7,126 nt of DNA from Pseudomonadota bacterium (GCA_023427545.1 JAEZBF010000271.1:1-7126); one strand, 5' to 3'; shown: positions 1 through 5,455, numbered from the stretch's first letter. A program made the numbers and translations. The notes: generated by a model not told the origin, from the sequence alone.

Positions 1-569
1 GTTTCGGCGGAGGTCGGCGTCGGAGTCGCCGGGGTGGCGCGCTTGCGCGAGGCGCGGGGCTTTGCCGCCGCGCCGGCGGCCGGGGTTGCCGTCTCGGCCT
101 TGGTGCGGGTTCGGGCGGCCTTGACCGGGCCTTTCTTGATCGGCGTCTCGGCGACCATGGCGCCCTGTACGGCAGCTTTCATTGCCTCCGCGGCGGTAGG
201 CGGAGGTGGCGGGGTGGTCATCTGCATGCCCGCCGCAGCCTTGATCTCGTCGACCACGCTCTCGGCCTTGGGATCGGCCGGCTTGATCGCCCCCGAGGGC
301 TCGACGCCGGTCGGAGTAATCTTGTTGAACTCGCGGGCGATCTCGGCCGTCGTCTTCTTGAGCGGCTCGGTGATCGACTTGCGCAGGTCGGTGACCTGGT
401 CGAGCCCGGTGGTGCGGTTGATCTCGCGCTGGAACTCGCTGCCCATGCGCCGGATCGTGCCGACGACCTTGCCCACGCGCTGCATCATCGCGGGCAGTTC
501 CTTGGGGCCGATGAAGATCAGCGCCACGACGCCGATCACCAGCATCTCGGTCCAGCTGATCCCGATCAT
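1..569 (-). CDS. tatB: Sec-independent translocase protein TatB, 3' end cut by window edge
   Basis: TatB is the membrane subunit that, with TatC, forms the receptor for twin-arginine signal peptides in the Tat export pathway. I read this frame by hand from ATG at 569-567. It is open for 189 codons and leaves the window with no stop. The N-terminus MIGISWTEMLVIGVVALIFI is followed by GPKELP. Glu8, Gly21 and Pro22 fall at the same positions as the conserved residues of E. coli TatB. One transmembrane helix (about residues 5-21) is followed by an amphipathic helix (about 24-52, containing EFQREI). From about residue 90 a long Ala/Pro/Lys/Arg-rich and probably disordered tail begins, including a run of five prolines. 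The gene lies 44 bases after tatA. Its Shine-Dalgarno is weak (AGGGA about nine bases before ATG). tatC probably follows outside the window. The family call is secure; the C-terminus is unknown. Confidence 0.95.
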   Translation of the reverse strand, partial: MIGISWTEMLVIGVVALIFIGPKELPAMMQRVGKVVGTIRRMGSEFQREINRTTGLDQVTDLRKSITEPLKKTTAEIAREFNKITPTGVEPSGAIKPADPKAESVVDEIKAAAGMQMTTPPPPPTAAEAMKAAVQGAMVAETPIKKGPVKAARTRTKAETATPAAGAAAKPRASRKRATPATPTPTSAE

Positions 570-585
570 TTCAGATGTTCCCTAC

Positions 586-604
586 TCCGGGCGCCCCGCC
601 CGGA
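586..604 (-). other. GC-rich hairpin between tatA and tatB
   Basis: The 44-base gap between tatA and tatB contains a perfect 8-bp inverted repeat (TCCGGGCG / CGCCCGGA) around a 3-base loop. No T-run follows it on either strand, so it does not look like a classical intrinsic terminator. In the transcript it would lie 9 bases after the tatA stop and 16 bases before the tatB start. It could protect the tatA 3' end or lower read-through and translation into tatB. The structure is seen in the sequence; the role is inferred. Confidence 0.6.
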
Positions 605-613
605 CGGTCCCGC

Positions 614-823
614 TCAGACGTCGCGGGTCTTGTCGGCCTCGCGCGTTTCGACAGGCGCGTTCGCCTCGAGACGGGTCGGCTTGTCCTCGTCTCGCATGCC
701 CTTCTGGAAGGCTTTGATGCCCGAAGCGACTTCGCCCATCATGCCCGAAATCTTGCCACGCCCGAACAGCAGCACGACGACCACTGCGATGATGATGATG
801 CCCCAGATCCCCGGCGCGTGCAT
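614..823 (-). CDS. tatA: Sec-independent translocase protein TatA
   Basis: TatA is the small single-pass inner-membrane protein that oligomerises to form the conducting element of the Tat translocase for folded proteins. The 69-residue product has a short periplasmic N-terminus (MHAPGIW), a very hydrophobic helix at about residues 6-20, and the hallmark hinge FGRGKI with Phe20, Gly21 and Lys24. An amphipathic helix follows (about 26-43, with Phe39), then an acidic patch (DED, 45-47) and a short charged tail ending in DKTRDV. The length fits an alphaproteobacterial TatA. Position 8 is Gly, where E. coli TatA has the functionally important Gln8. Four consecutive ATC codons encode Ile9-Ile12. 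The ATG is supported by a strong GAGGAG seven bases upstream. It lies 131 bases after scpB, a larger gap than elsewhere in the operon, so it may have its own promoter. Confidence 0.97.
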   Translation of the reverse strand: MHAPGIWGIIIIAVVVVLLFGRGKISGMMGEVASGIKAFQKGMRDEDKPTRLEANAPVETREADKTRDV

Positions 824-830
824 GTTACGT

Positions 831-836
831 CTCCTC
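831..836 (-). promoter_or_regulatory. Strong Shine-Dalgarno of tatA
   Basis: On the minus strand GAGGAG stands seven bases before the tatA ATG. It is the best ribosome binding site in the window and fixes the tatA start. The other genes here have weak or no recognisable Shine-Dalgarno sites, which fits the known need for TatA in excess over TatB and TatC. Confidence 0.8.
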
Positions 837-841
837 GACTG

Positions 842-863
842 CTGACTAACGCAGGAACGTCAG
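842..863 (-). other. Possible small hairpin in tatA leader
   Basis: CTGAC and GTCAG form a 5-bp inverted repeat with a 12-base loop, ending five bases upstream of the tatA Shine-Dalgarno on the transcript. It is short enough to be chance, but its position between the putative promoter and the ribosome binding site makes it worth noting. Confidence 0.25.
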
Positions 864-871
864 TGACAGGA

Positions 872-900
872 GAAATATGTTCAATCCGGGTCCATGACAA
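872..900 (-). promoter_or_regulatory. Candidate sigma-70-type promoter for tatAB(C)
   Basis: In the 131-base gap between scpB and tatA the minus strand carries TTGTCA (895-900, five of six matches to TTGACA), a 17-base spacer, and TATTTC (872-877, three of six matches to TATAAT). Transcription would start near 865, giving a leader of roughly 40 bases before tatA. The local sequence is AT-richer than the surrounding genes. The -10 match is weak, so this is only a candidate; the tat genes may simply be transcribed from upstream. Confidence 0.35.
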
Positions 901-954
901 GCACGTGTTCGGGAATGAACGTGAGCGATAGGTCGCGGCCTGCCGGCCGTCGGC

Positions 955-1626
955 CTATTCGCTCTCGTCGCTCTCGCCGAGGTCGGCCGGATCGAGCGGC
1001 TCCTCGTCCTCGCGCAGGGGGCCGTCGAAGGGCAGCGGCATCTGCATGGAAGGCGGCAGTCGGCTGGAGAGCAGCCCTGCCCCCTTGAGTTCTTCGAGGC
1101 CGGGCAGATCGGCAAGGCTCTTGAGGCCGAAGTGATCGAGAAAGGCCTCGGTGGTGCCGTAGGTCACTGGCCGCCCGGGCGAACGGCGGCGCCCGCGCAT
1201 CTTGACCCAGCCGGTCTCCATCAGCAGGTCGAGAGTGCCCTTTCCCGTCGCGACGCCGCGGACTTCCTCGATCTCGGCGCGGGTGGTGGGCTGGTGGTAG
1301 GCGACGATCGAGAGGGTCTCGAGCGCGGCGCGTGAGAGCGTGCGGGTCTGCTCGGCTTCGCGGCGGAGCAGGAAAGCGAGATCTTCGGCGGTGCGGAAGG
1401 CCCATTTGCCGCCGCGGCGGACGAGGTTCACGCCGCGGTGGGAATAACGTTGCGCGAGCAGTTCGAGCAGGGCTTCGGCGTCGGCACCCTCGCCGAGGAA
1501 TTGCGCCATCTCGTTCGGCGCCAGCGGAGTGGCGGAGGCAAAGAGCAGCGCTTCGAGGACGCGGAGGTTGCGCTCGGTGACCTGCGCCTCATCGAGGTCG
1601 GGCTCATCGACGGGGATGGTGCTCAT
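955..1626 (-). CDS. scpB: Segregation and condensation protein ScpB
   Basis: ScpB dimers bind the kleisin ScpA within the SMC-ScpAB condensin complex, which organises and helps segregate the replicated chromosome in the cytoplasm. The 223-residue product contains two winged-helix regions (about residues 18-85 and 95-170). The family signature LSRAALETLSIVAYHQPTTR is at 97-116, followed by AEIEEVRGV, and GRPVTYGTTEAFLDHFGL is at 151-168. The C-terminus (about 200-223) is acidic and rich in Asp and Glu, probably disordered. The start ATG overlaps the scpA stop by four bases (ATGA, 1623-1626), a typical sign of translational coupling, and only a weak GGGA precedes it. It ends in TAG at 957-955. 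After the stop comes a GC-rich stretch with overlapping GGCC/GCCGGC inverted repeats but no T-run. Confidence 0.97.
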   Translation of the reverse strand: MSTIPVDEPDLDEAQVTERNLRVLEALLFASATPLAPNEMAQFLGEGADAEALLELLAQRYSHRGVNLVRRGGKWAFRTAEDLAFLLRREAEQTRTLSRAALETLSIVAYHQPTTRAEIEEVRGVATGKGTLDLLMETGWVKMRGRRRSPGRPVTYGTTEAFLDHFGLKSLADLPGLEELKGAGLLSSRLPPSMQMPLPFDGPLREDEEPLDPADLGESDESE

Positions 1627-2414
1627 TGCGTCCCATCGCCGCGGCGGCGGCGCAGCAGCAGCGGTCCGAAGGCAAGGCTCTGACGCAGTTCGACCTTGCC
1701 CTGGCGGGCGAGTTCGAGACTGGAAGCGAAGCTCGAGGCGATCGCCGTCACGCGTTCCTCGGGCGATGAGAGGTATTCGGCGAGATAGGCCTCGAGCGGC
1801 ATCCAGTCGACGCTCTGGCCAATCAGCCGCTGTAGTATTTCGCGCGCTTCGCTGAGCGACCAGACGGTGCGCTCCCGCAGGCGGTAGTCGCTGGGGATGC
1901 CGCGCTCGCGATGAGCGGCGTACGCTTTGAGCAGGTCGAAGAGCGTGGCGTCCCAGAGGCTGCGCCGGGTGATGGTGATCGGCTCGGGCGCGCCGCGCGC
2001 ATGCACCGCCATGCCGAGACGCGGGCGGTTCATCAACTGGCCGGCGGCGCGGCGCATGGCCTCTAGCCGCTTGAGGCGGAACTGGAGGAGCGCGGCCATC
2101 ATCTCGCCGGTCGGTTCCTCGTCCGAGGGCGCCTGAGGCACCATGAGCCGGCTCTTGAGGAAGGCGAGCCAGGCCGCCATCACGAGATAGTCGGCGGCGA
2201 TCTCGATCCGCTTCTCGCGGATCGTCTCGATGAACTGCAGGTACTGCTCGGCAAGGGCCAGCACGGAAATCGCGGCGAGATCGACCTTCTGGCGCCTCGC
2301 CAGATCGAGCAGCAGGTCGAGCGGGCCTTCATAGCCGCCGACATCGACGTACATGACCTCGTCGTCGGGCGGCGTGGGCGCCGGCGCATCGAACCAATCG
2401 AAGGGTGTGCTCAT
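1623..2414 (-). CDS. scpA: Segregation and condensation protein ScpA (kleisin)
   Basis: ScpA is the bacterial kleisin that bridges the SMC heads and recruits ScpB in the chromosome-condensation complex. From ATG at 2414 the product has 263 residues, a normal length. The N-terminal kleisin signature YEGPLDLLLDLARRQKVDL is at 28-46. The helix DYLVMAAWLAFLKSRLMVP follows at 75-93. The C-terminal winged helix (FASSLELARQGKVELRQ then FGPLLL) is at 229-254. In-frame extension to a TTG at 2462 would add 16 residues, but that region is occupied by a perfect 7-bp hairpin and its residues do not look conserved, so I prefer the ATG. Neither start has a clear Shine-Dalgarno. The stop overlaps the scpB start. 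The gap to the upstream SPOR gene is 96 bases and lacks the nagZ gene often found there. Confidence 0.95.
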   Translation of the reverse strand: MSTPFDWFDAPAPTPPDDEVMYVDVGGYEGPLDLLLDLARRQKVDLAAISVLALAEQYLQFIETIREKRIEIAADYLVMAAWLAFLKSRLMVPQAPSDEEPTGEMMAALLQFRLKRLEAMRRAAGQLMNRPRLGMAVHARGAPEPITITRRSLWDATLFDLLKAYAAHRERGIPSDYRLRERTVWSLSEAREILQRLIGQSVDWMPLEAYLAEYLSSPEERVTAIASSFASSLELARQGKVELRQSLAFGPLLLRRRRGDGTQ

Positions 2415-2438
2415 GCGTGCTGCAAGCCAGGGAGATAC

Positions 2439-2459
2439 CGGGCGGCGAGGTTCCGCCCG
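2439..2459 (-). other. Hairpin in scpA leader
   Basis: A perfect 7-bp inverted repeat (CGGGCGG / CCGCCCG) with a 7-base loop lies 24 bases upstream of the scpA ATG. There is no T-run after it. It may shape the scpA leader mRNA or mark a processing site. It argues against translation starting at the TTG next to it (2462-2460). Confidence 0.5.
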
Positions 2460-2480
2460 CAAAGAGCAGCGGTCAAGGCA

Positions 2481-2502
2481 GGAGGGGTCCGCGGGCCCCT
2501 CC
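2481..2502 (-). other. Strong GC-rich hairpin after the SPOR gene
   Basis: Eight bases after the SPOR gene stop, GGAGGGG and CCCCTCC form a 7-bp stem. The whole 22-base element is palindromic apart from one T·G wobble, leaving a small CCGCGG loop. No T-tract follows on the minus strand, so it is not a canonical intrinsic terminator, but it could act as an attenuator or 3'-end stabiliser between the SPOR gene and scpAB. Confidence 0.55.
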
Positions 2503-2510
2503 CCAATTCA

Positions 2511-5225
2511 TCAGGGGACGAAGCACTCGCCGCCGGACGACTTGATGCGGCTACAGATCTCGTTCGCCTGCGACCGCGAGTTCGCCGGAAGCATCACGCG
2601 GTAGTAGATGCCCTTTGCGCCGAGGTCGGCCCGGCGGATTTCCGGGGAACTGCCCTGGAAGAGGCTGCCGTAGCGGCCCGAAATGCTCTGCATCGAGGCG
2701 CGGGCATCGCCTTCACTGCGCTGCGAGGAAAGCTGGACGTAGGCCGCGGCCGAACCGGCGGTGGTCCGGCGCGGCTGCGTGGCGGCCGCTGGCGCCGAAG
2801 CCAGAAGGTCGATCGCCTGGCCATTGGCCCCGATGGCGGTGCCGCCCGACGGTTGCGTGCCACGGATCTCCGCCGTGACCGGATTGGACTGAGCGGCGGC
2901 ACGCTGGCTGCCGTTCATGGCCGTCCGGTTACCCGGACGAGGCAGCGGCGTGGGGGCCACGACATCGGGCGGGGTCGGGGTGGCGCCTTCGGCCAGGGCC
3001 GGAGCGGTGGTGGCGGGCGCCGGCGTCAGCGCGGCAACCTGGTTGCTGGTCGGAGCCAGAGCATTGACCGCGGAGGGCGCGCCGCCATCGGCCTGCGCGA
3101 TCGCGGCCGCGATCGGATCGGGCGCCGGGATGGGCGCCGGCGCCGGTTCGGCGGGCGGCGTCGCGGCGGTCAGGAGATCGGAGGGTTCAACGTCGGCGCC
3201 GGGGACGGCGGGCACGTTGGGACGCTCGACCGGCAGCGGCTCGGCGCCGGCAACGGCATCCTCGCTGGTGACGATCGTGCCGTCCGGCCGCACGGTGACC
3301 GTACGCACCTTGCGGTTGAACAGAGCCGATTCGCCGCTGTCGGCGTCGGTTGCGGCGGTCACGGCATCGGCGTCGGTCGCTGGTGCGGCAAGCGCCTCCT
3401 GGTCAGGCGGCGTGGAGACCCCCTGGATCTGATCGAGGACCGGCGAGCGCATCTGTGTCGCCGGATTGGCAGTGGCAGGCGGCACGGTCTTGACCGGAGT
3501 GGCATCGGCGGTCAGCACCGGCGCGGTCGCCGGATCGCCCCGCCCCATGCCCATGACCCAGTAGAGGCCGAAGCCGGCGGCGAGCAGCAGGGTGCCGGCG
3601 ACGGCCATGCCGACGTACTGGCGCATGCCACCGGACATGCCGCGGGCGCGGGCCGGGCGGAACTGCTTGCGGCGCGCGACGGGTTCGTCGGCAGCCGGGC
3701 CGTCGATACGGCCGACTTCCGCGCCGGTCGCAGCAGCAGCCGCGAGGATCGCGGCCTCGGCCGACTGCGGCACCGCCTCGGGCTCGTGCTGCTTGATGGC
3801 GGCACGGCGGGGCTGCGGCGCAACCGGAGCCGGCATGGGCTTCGGAGCACGTTGCTGCGGCGCGGGTGCGCTGGCGCGTTCGCCGCCCATCTCGACCCGC
3901 ACGGCCTCGCCGATGAGGCTCTCGATCTCGTCCATCGGATCGTTCGAGCGTGCGGCGGCCGGCTGACTTGCCGCAGGCGCAGCGGTGGCACGCGCAGCGG
4001 GCGCCTGGCCGCCCTTGCCGCTGCCGAAGACCGGCGCGACGAAGAACGCATCGCTCTCGGGCTGCACCTGACGCGCTGTCAGGGCGGGCTTGAGCGGAAT
4101 CGGGGTGGCGCCGCCCTGGCGCTGCTGGTGGCTCGGCACGGGGCTGCCGGCCATCGGGCGCGGAGCTACCGGTGTTGGCTTGGGCGCGACGGCCGCAACG
4201 GGGATGGGCCGGGGCGCAGGCCTGGGCGCCTCGACGGGCTTGGCGGCTTCCGGCCCGGGATGGCCGCCCTGAGCGGCGGGCCGCGCCTGCGGCTGCGGGG
4301 CAGGCCTGGGATCCGGTGCGCGCCTGGGCTCGATCGGCAGCTCGCCGAGATCGGCAGCGATCAGCGCGGCGATCGGGTCGAGCTCGGGCTCGTTGGCCGG
4401 CTGCTGCTCGTCGCGATTGGGCTGCTCGTCGGAGCGCGCATCGCGCTCGGCTTCGGGCTCCTTGTCCTCAGCTGCGGCTGGCCGCGGTGCTGCCGGAGCG
4501 GCCTCGGCTTTTAGCACGGGTGCCGCGGGTGGCACAGGTGCGGGGGTGTTCCCGGCCGCGGGTGTGTTCGCGGCCGCAGGCGTGGCAGCAGGCGCGGGAT
4601 GCGTCTCGCCGACGATCCGCGGCTCGAACCGCTGTGGACCCTGCCCCGCCGCACCTGCCGGCTTGGCCTCGACCGGGCGGGGGTGGAAGGCGTTCACGAC
4701 CGGCGCTGCCGGCTTGGGCTGCGCCGGCTTGGCCTCCGCCGGCTTCGCGCCCTGAGGCGCTGGCCCCATGGGTGCAGGCGCCGACGGCGGCTTGCCGAAG
4801 TCGGCCTTCGGGATGGGGGCAGCTGTAGGCGCGGGCGGTCCTGCGGGCACGTCCATGCCGGGAATGCGGATGGTCGGCGCAACCGCGGGACGGCTGGCGA
4901 GCGAGGTGGGGCGCGGCTCCGGAGCAGCCGGACGCGGTGCAGGCGCCGTCGGGCGCGCCTCGGAAGCCTTGGCTTCAGCGGGCTTCGATTCGGCGGCTGG
5001 CGCGCGGGGGATCGGCGCAGCGCTCGCAGGGCGCGGCCCGTCGATCGGAGTCACCGTCAACGGCGGCATGTCCATGCCGGGAATGCGGATGAGCGGCTTG
5101 CCCTCGGGCGATGGCACCGGCTTGGCCGGGGTCGACGCCGCAGACGCCTCACCCTTGGCGTTGGTCGCCATCAGTTTCGCCAGTTCGGCAATGAGGTCGT
5201 CAGAACTGTCCGGCTCGCCCGACAT
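2511..5225 (-). CDS. Giant SPOR-domain single-pass membrane protein, FtsN-like
   Basis: SPOR domains bind denuded septal peptidoglycan, and proteins of this layout act at the division site. The 904-residue product has an extraordinary cytoplasmic part (about 1-533), rich in Pro and Ala and probably disordered. A basic stretch (RRKQFRPARAR, 518-528) is followed by one transmembrane helix (about 536-558) and a Pro/Ala-rich periplasmic linker containing a conserved-looking VRTVTVRPDGTIV (640-652). The C-terminal SPOR domain (about 826-904) begins AAYVQLSSQ and has two cysteines (891 and 901) that could form a disulfide. IRIPGMD occurs twice (46-52 and 119-125), and short acidic helical motifs interrupt the disorder (about 7-24, 281-296, 428-446). 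GGAG eight bases before ATG supports the start. The location between argS and scpA matches, as far as I recall, that of the FtsN-like gene in Caulobacter, whose product is far shorter. SPOR and topology are secure; an FtsN role is inferred. Confidence 0.92.
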   Translation of the reverse strand: MSGEPDSSDDLIAELAKLMATNAKGEASAASTPAKPVPSPEGKPLIRIPGMDMPPLTVTPIDGPRPASAAPIPRAPAAESKPAEAKASEARPTAPAPRPAAPEPRPTSLASRPAVAPTIRIPGMDVPAGPPAPTAAPIPKADFGKPPSAPAPMGPAPQGAKPAEAKPAQPKPAAPVVNAFHPRPVEAKPAGAAGQGPQRFEPRIVGETHPAPAATPAAANTPAAGNTPAPVPPAAPVLKAEAAPAAPRPAAAEDKEPEAERDARSDEQPNRDEQQPANEPELDPIAALIAADLGELPIEPRRAPDPRPAPQPQARPAAQGGHPGPEAAKPVEAPRPAPRPIPVAAVAPKPTPVAPRPMAGSPVPSHQQRQGGATPIPLKPALTARQVQPESDAFFVAPVFGSGKGGQAPAARATAAPAASQPAAARSNDPMDEIESLIGEAVRVEMGGERASAPAPQQRAPKPMPAPVAPQPRRAAIKQHEPEAVPQSAEAAILAAAAATGAEVGRIDGPAADEPVARRKQFRPARARGMSGGMRQYVGMAVAGTLLLAAGFGLYWVMGMGRGDPATAPVLTADATPVKTVPPATANPATQMRSPVLDQIQGVSTPPDQEALAAPATDADAVTAATDADSGESALFNRKVRTVTVRPDGTIVTSEDAVAGAEPLPVERPNVPAVPGADVEPSDLLTAATPPAEPAPAPIPAPDPIAAAIAQADGGAPSAVNALAPTSNQVAALTPAPATTAPALAEGATPTPPDVVAPTPLPRPGNRTAMNGSQRAAAQSNPVTAEIRGTQPSGGTAIGANGQAIDLLASAPAAATQPRRTTAGSAAAYVQLSSQRSEGDARASMQSISGRYGSLFQGSSPEIRRADLGAKGIYYRVMLPANSRSQANEICSRIKSSGGECFVP
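4543..4578 (-). repeat. 18-base tandem repeat inside the SPOR gene
   Basis: Two adjacent 18-base units (4543-4560 and 4561-4578) differ at three positions and are followed by a third, degenerate unit (4579-4596). They encode a six-residue repeat of the form AAxNTP at about residues 216-229 of the SPOR protein. The unit length is a multiple of three, so expansion or loss would keep the frame. This may be one way the disordered region has grown. Confidence 0.6.
4851..4872 (-). repeat. 22-base direct repeat, copy 2 (encodes IRIPGMD)
   Basis: This 22-base stretch is identical to positions 5070-5091. It encodes IRIPGMD at residues 119-125 of the SPOR protein. Both copies are followed at protein level by a variable spacer and then AAPIP plus a basic residue and Ala. 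Identity at all third codon positions suggests a recent internal duplication or gene conversion. Confidence 0.8.
5070..5091 (-). repeat. 22-base direct repeat, copy 1 (encodes IRIPGMD)
   Basis: Exact partner of 4851-4872, 219 bases (73 codons) upstream in the gene and in the same frame. It encodes residues 46-52 of the SPOR protein. The following residues are MPPLTV here and VPAGPP in the second copy, so exact identity is limited to the motif. Confidence 0.8.
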
Positions 5226-5233
5226 CTACGCGG

Positions 5234-5237
5234 CTCC
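5234..5237 (-). promoter_or_regulatory. Shine-Dalgarno of the SPOR gene
   Basis: GGAG on the minus strand stands eight bases before the ATG at 5225. It is a modest but well-spaced ribosome binding site and supports this start codon over later in-frame methionines. Confidence 0.55.
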
Positions 5238-5299
5238 GCTACCGTGGCCGGCAGCGCCCCTATGTTGCTGGTCCCCGGCCCGACACGCGAGCTTTCCCG

Positions 5300-5455
5300 G
5301 GCAATTCACACACCAATGCGCCCGAATTATGAAAGCTCATCTGGAGCCGAAACGCCCAATATTGCAAGGCCATTGGCCAGCACCTGGCGCAGTGCATCCA
5401 CAGCTGCGAGTCTTGCAAGCGTAAGTGTCGGGTCCTGCGGGTTAACAAAACGTAA
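5300..5455 (-). other. Low-GC island over argS 3' end and start of the argS-SPOR gap
   Basis: By hand count, 5301-5460 is about 54% G+C, against about 68% for the neighbouring 5461-5520. The island covers the last 42 argS codons and the first part of the 101-base gap before the SPOR gene. It includes the palindromes CTTGCAAG (5412-5419), CAATATTG (5357-5364) and GTTAAC (5441-5446). A TATAAT-like CATAAT overlaps the argS stop (5326-5331, minus strand), with no good -35 at 16-18 bases. It may hold the promoter and control sites of the SPOR-scpAB genes, or be a recombined patch. The composition is observed; the function is a guess. Confidence 0.45.

Noticed and set aside
34..717. A 227-codon open frame on the plus strand opposite tatB and tatA
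   Set aside because: The opposite strand encodes unmistakable TatA and TatB with matching key residues; the plus frame has no family features and no ribosome binding site.
867..897. Plus-strand AGGAG followed by ATG and a six-codon frame (MFNPGP)
   Set aside because: Far too short, on the strand opposite all genes, and the same bases are better explained as part of the tatA leader and promoter.
881..1405. A minus-strand frame overlapping scpB and running beyond its stop
   Set aside because: It is in a different frame from scpB, is Arg/Pro-rich, and its only protein-like part (LTFIPEHVLVMD) lies in the intergenic gap. ScpB itself is complete.
955..2414. Possible toxin-antitoxin or defence function for the two-gene overlapping pair
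   Set aside because: Both genes match ScpA and ScpB along their full length with family signature motifs.
4005..4031. GSGKGG in the SPOR protein as a possible Walker A nucleotide-binding loop
   Set aside because: It lacks the GxxxxGK[ST] pattern and any surrounding P-loop fold; it lies in disordered Pro/Ala-rich sequence.
4067..4083. Inverted repeat CCTGAC-GCGCT-GTCAGG
   Set aside because: A 6-bp stem within coding sequence of the SPOR gene; expected by chance in several kilobases of GC-rich DNA and not near a gene boundary.
2853..4514. A 553-codon open frame on the plus strand opposite the SPOR gene
   Set aside because: It is the antisense shadow of Ala/Pro-rich codons in high-GC DNA: its product is Arg/Gly-rich low complexity with no recognisable domain, and the minus strand has a clear membrane helix and SPOR domain.
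5303..5326. Imperfect stem GGGC...GCCC after the argS stop as a terminator
   Set aside because: Only four paired bases plus an interrupted ATT/AAT, with an eight-base loop and no T-run; too weak to call.
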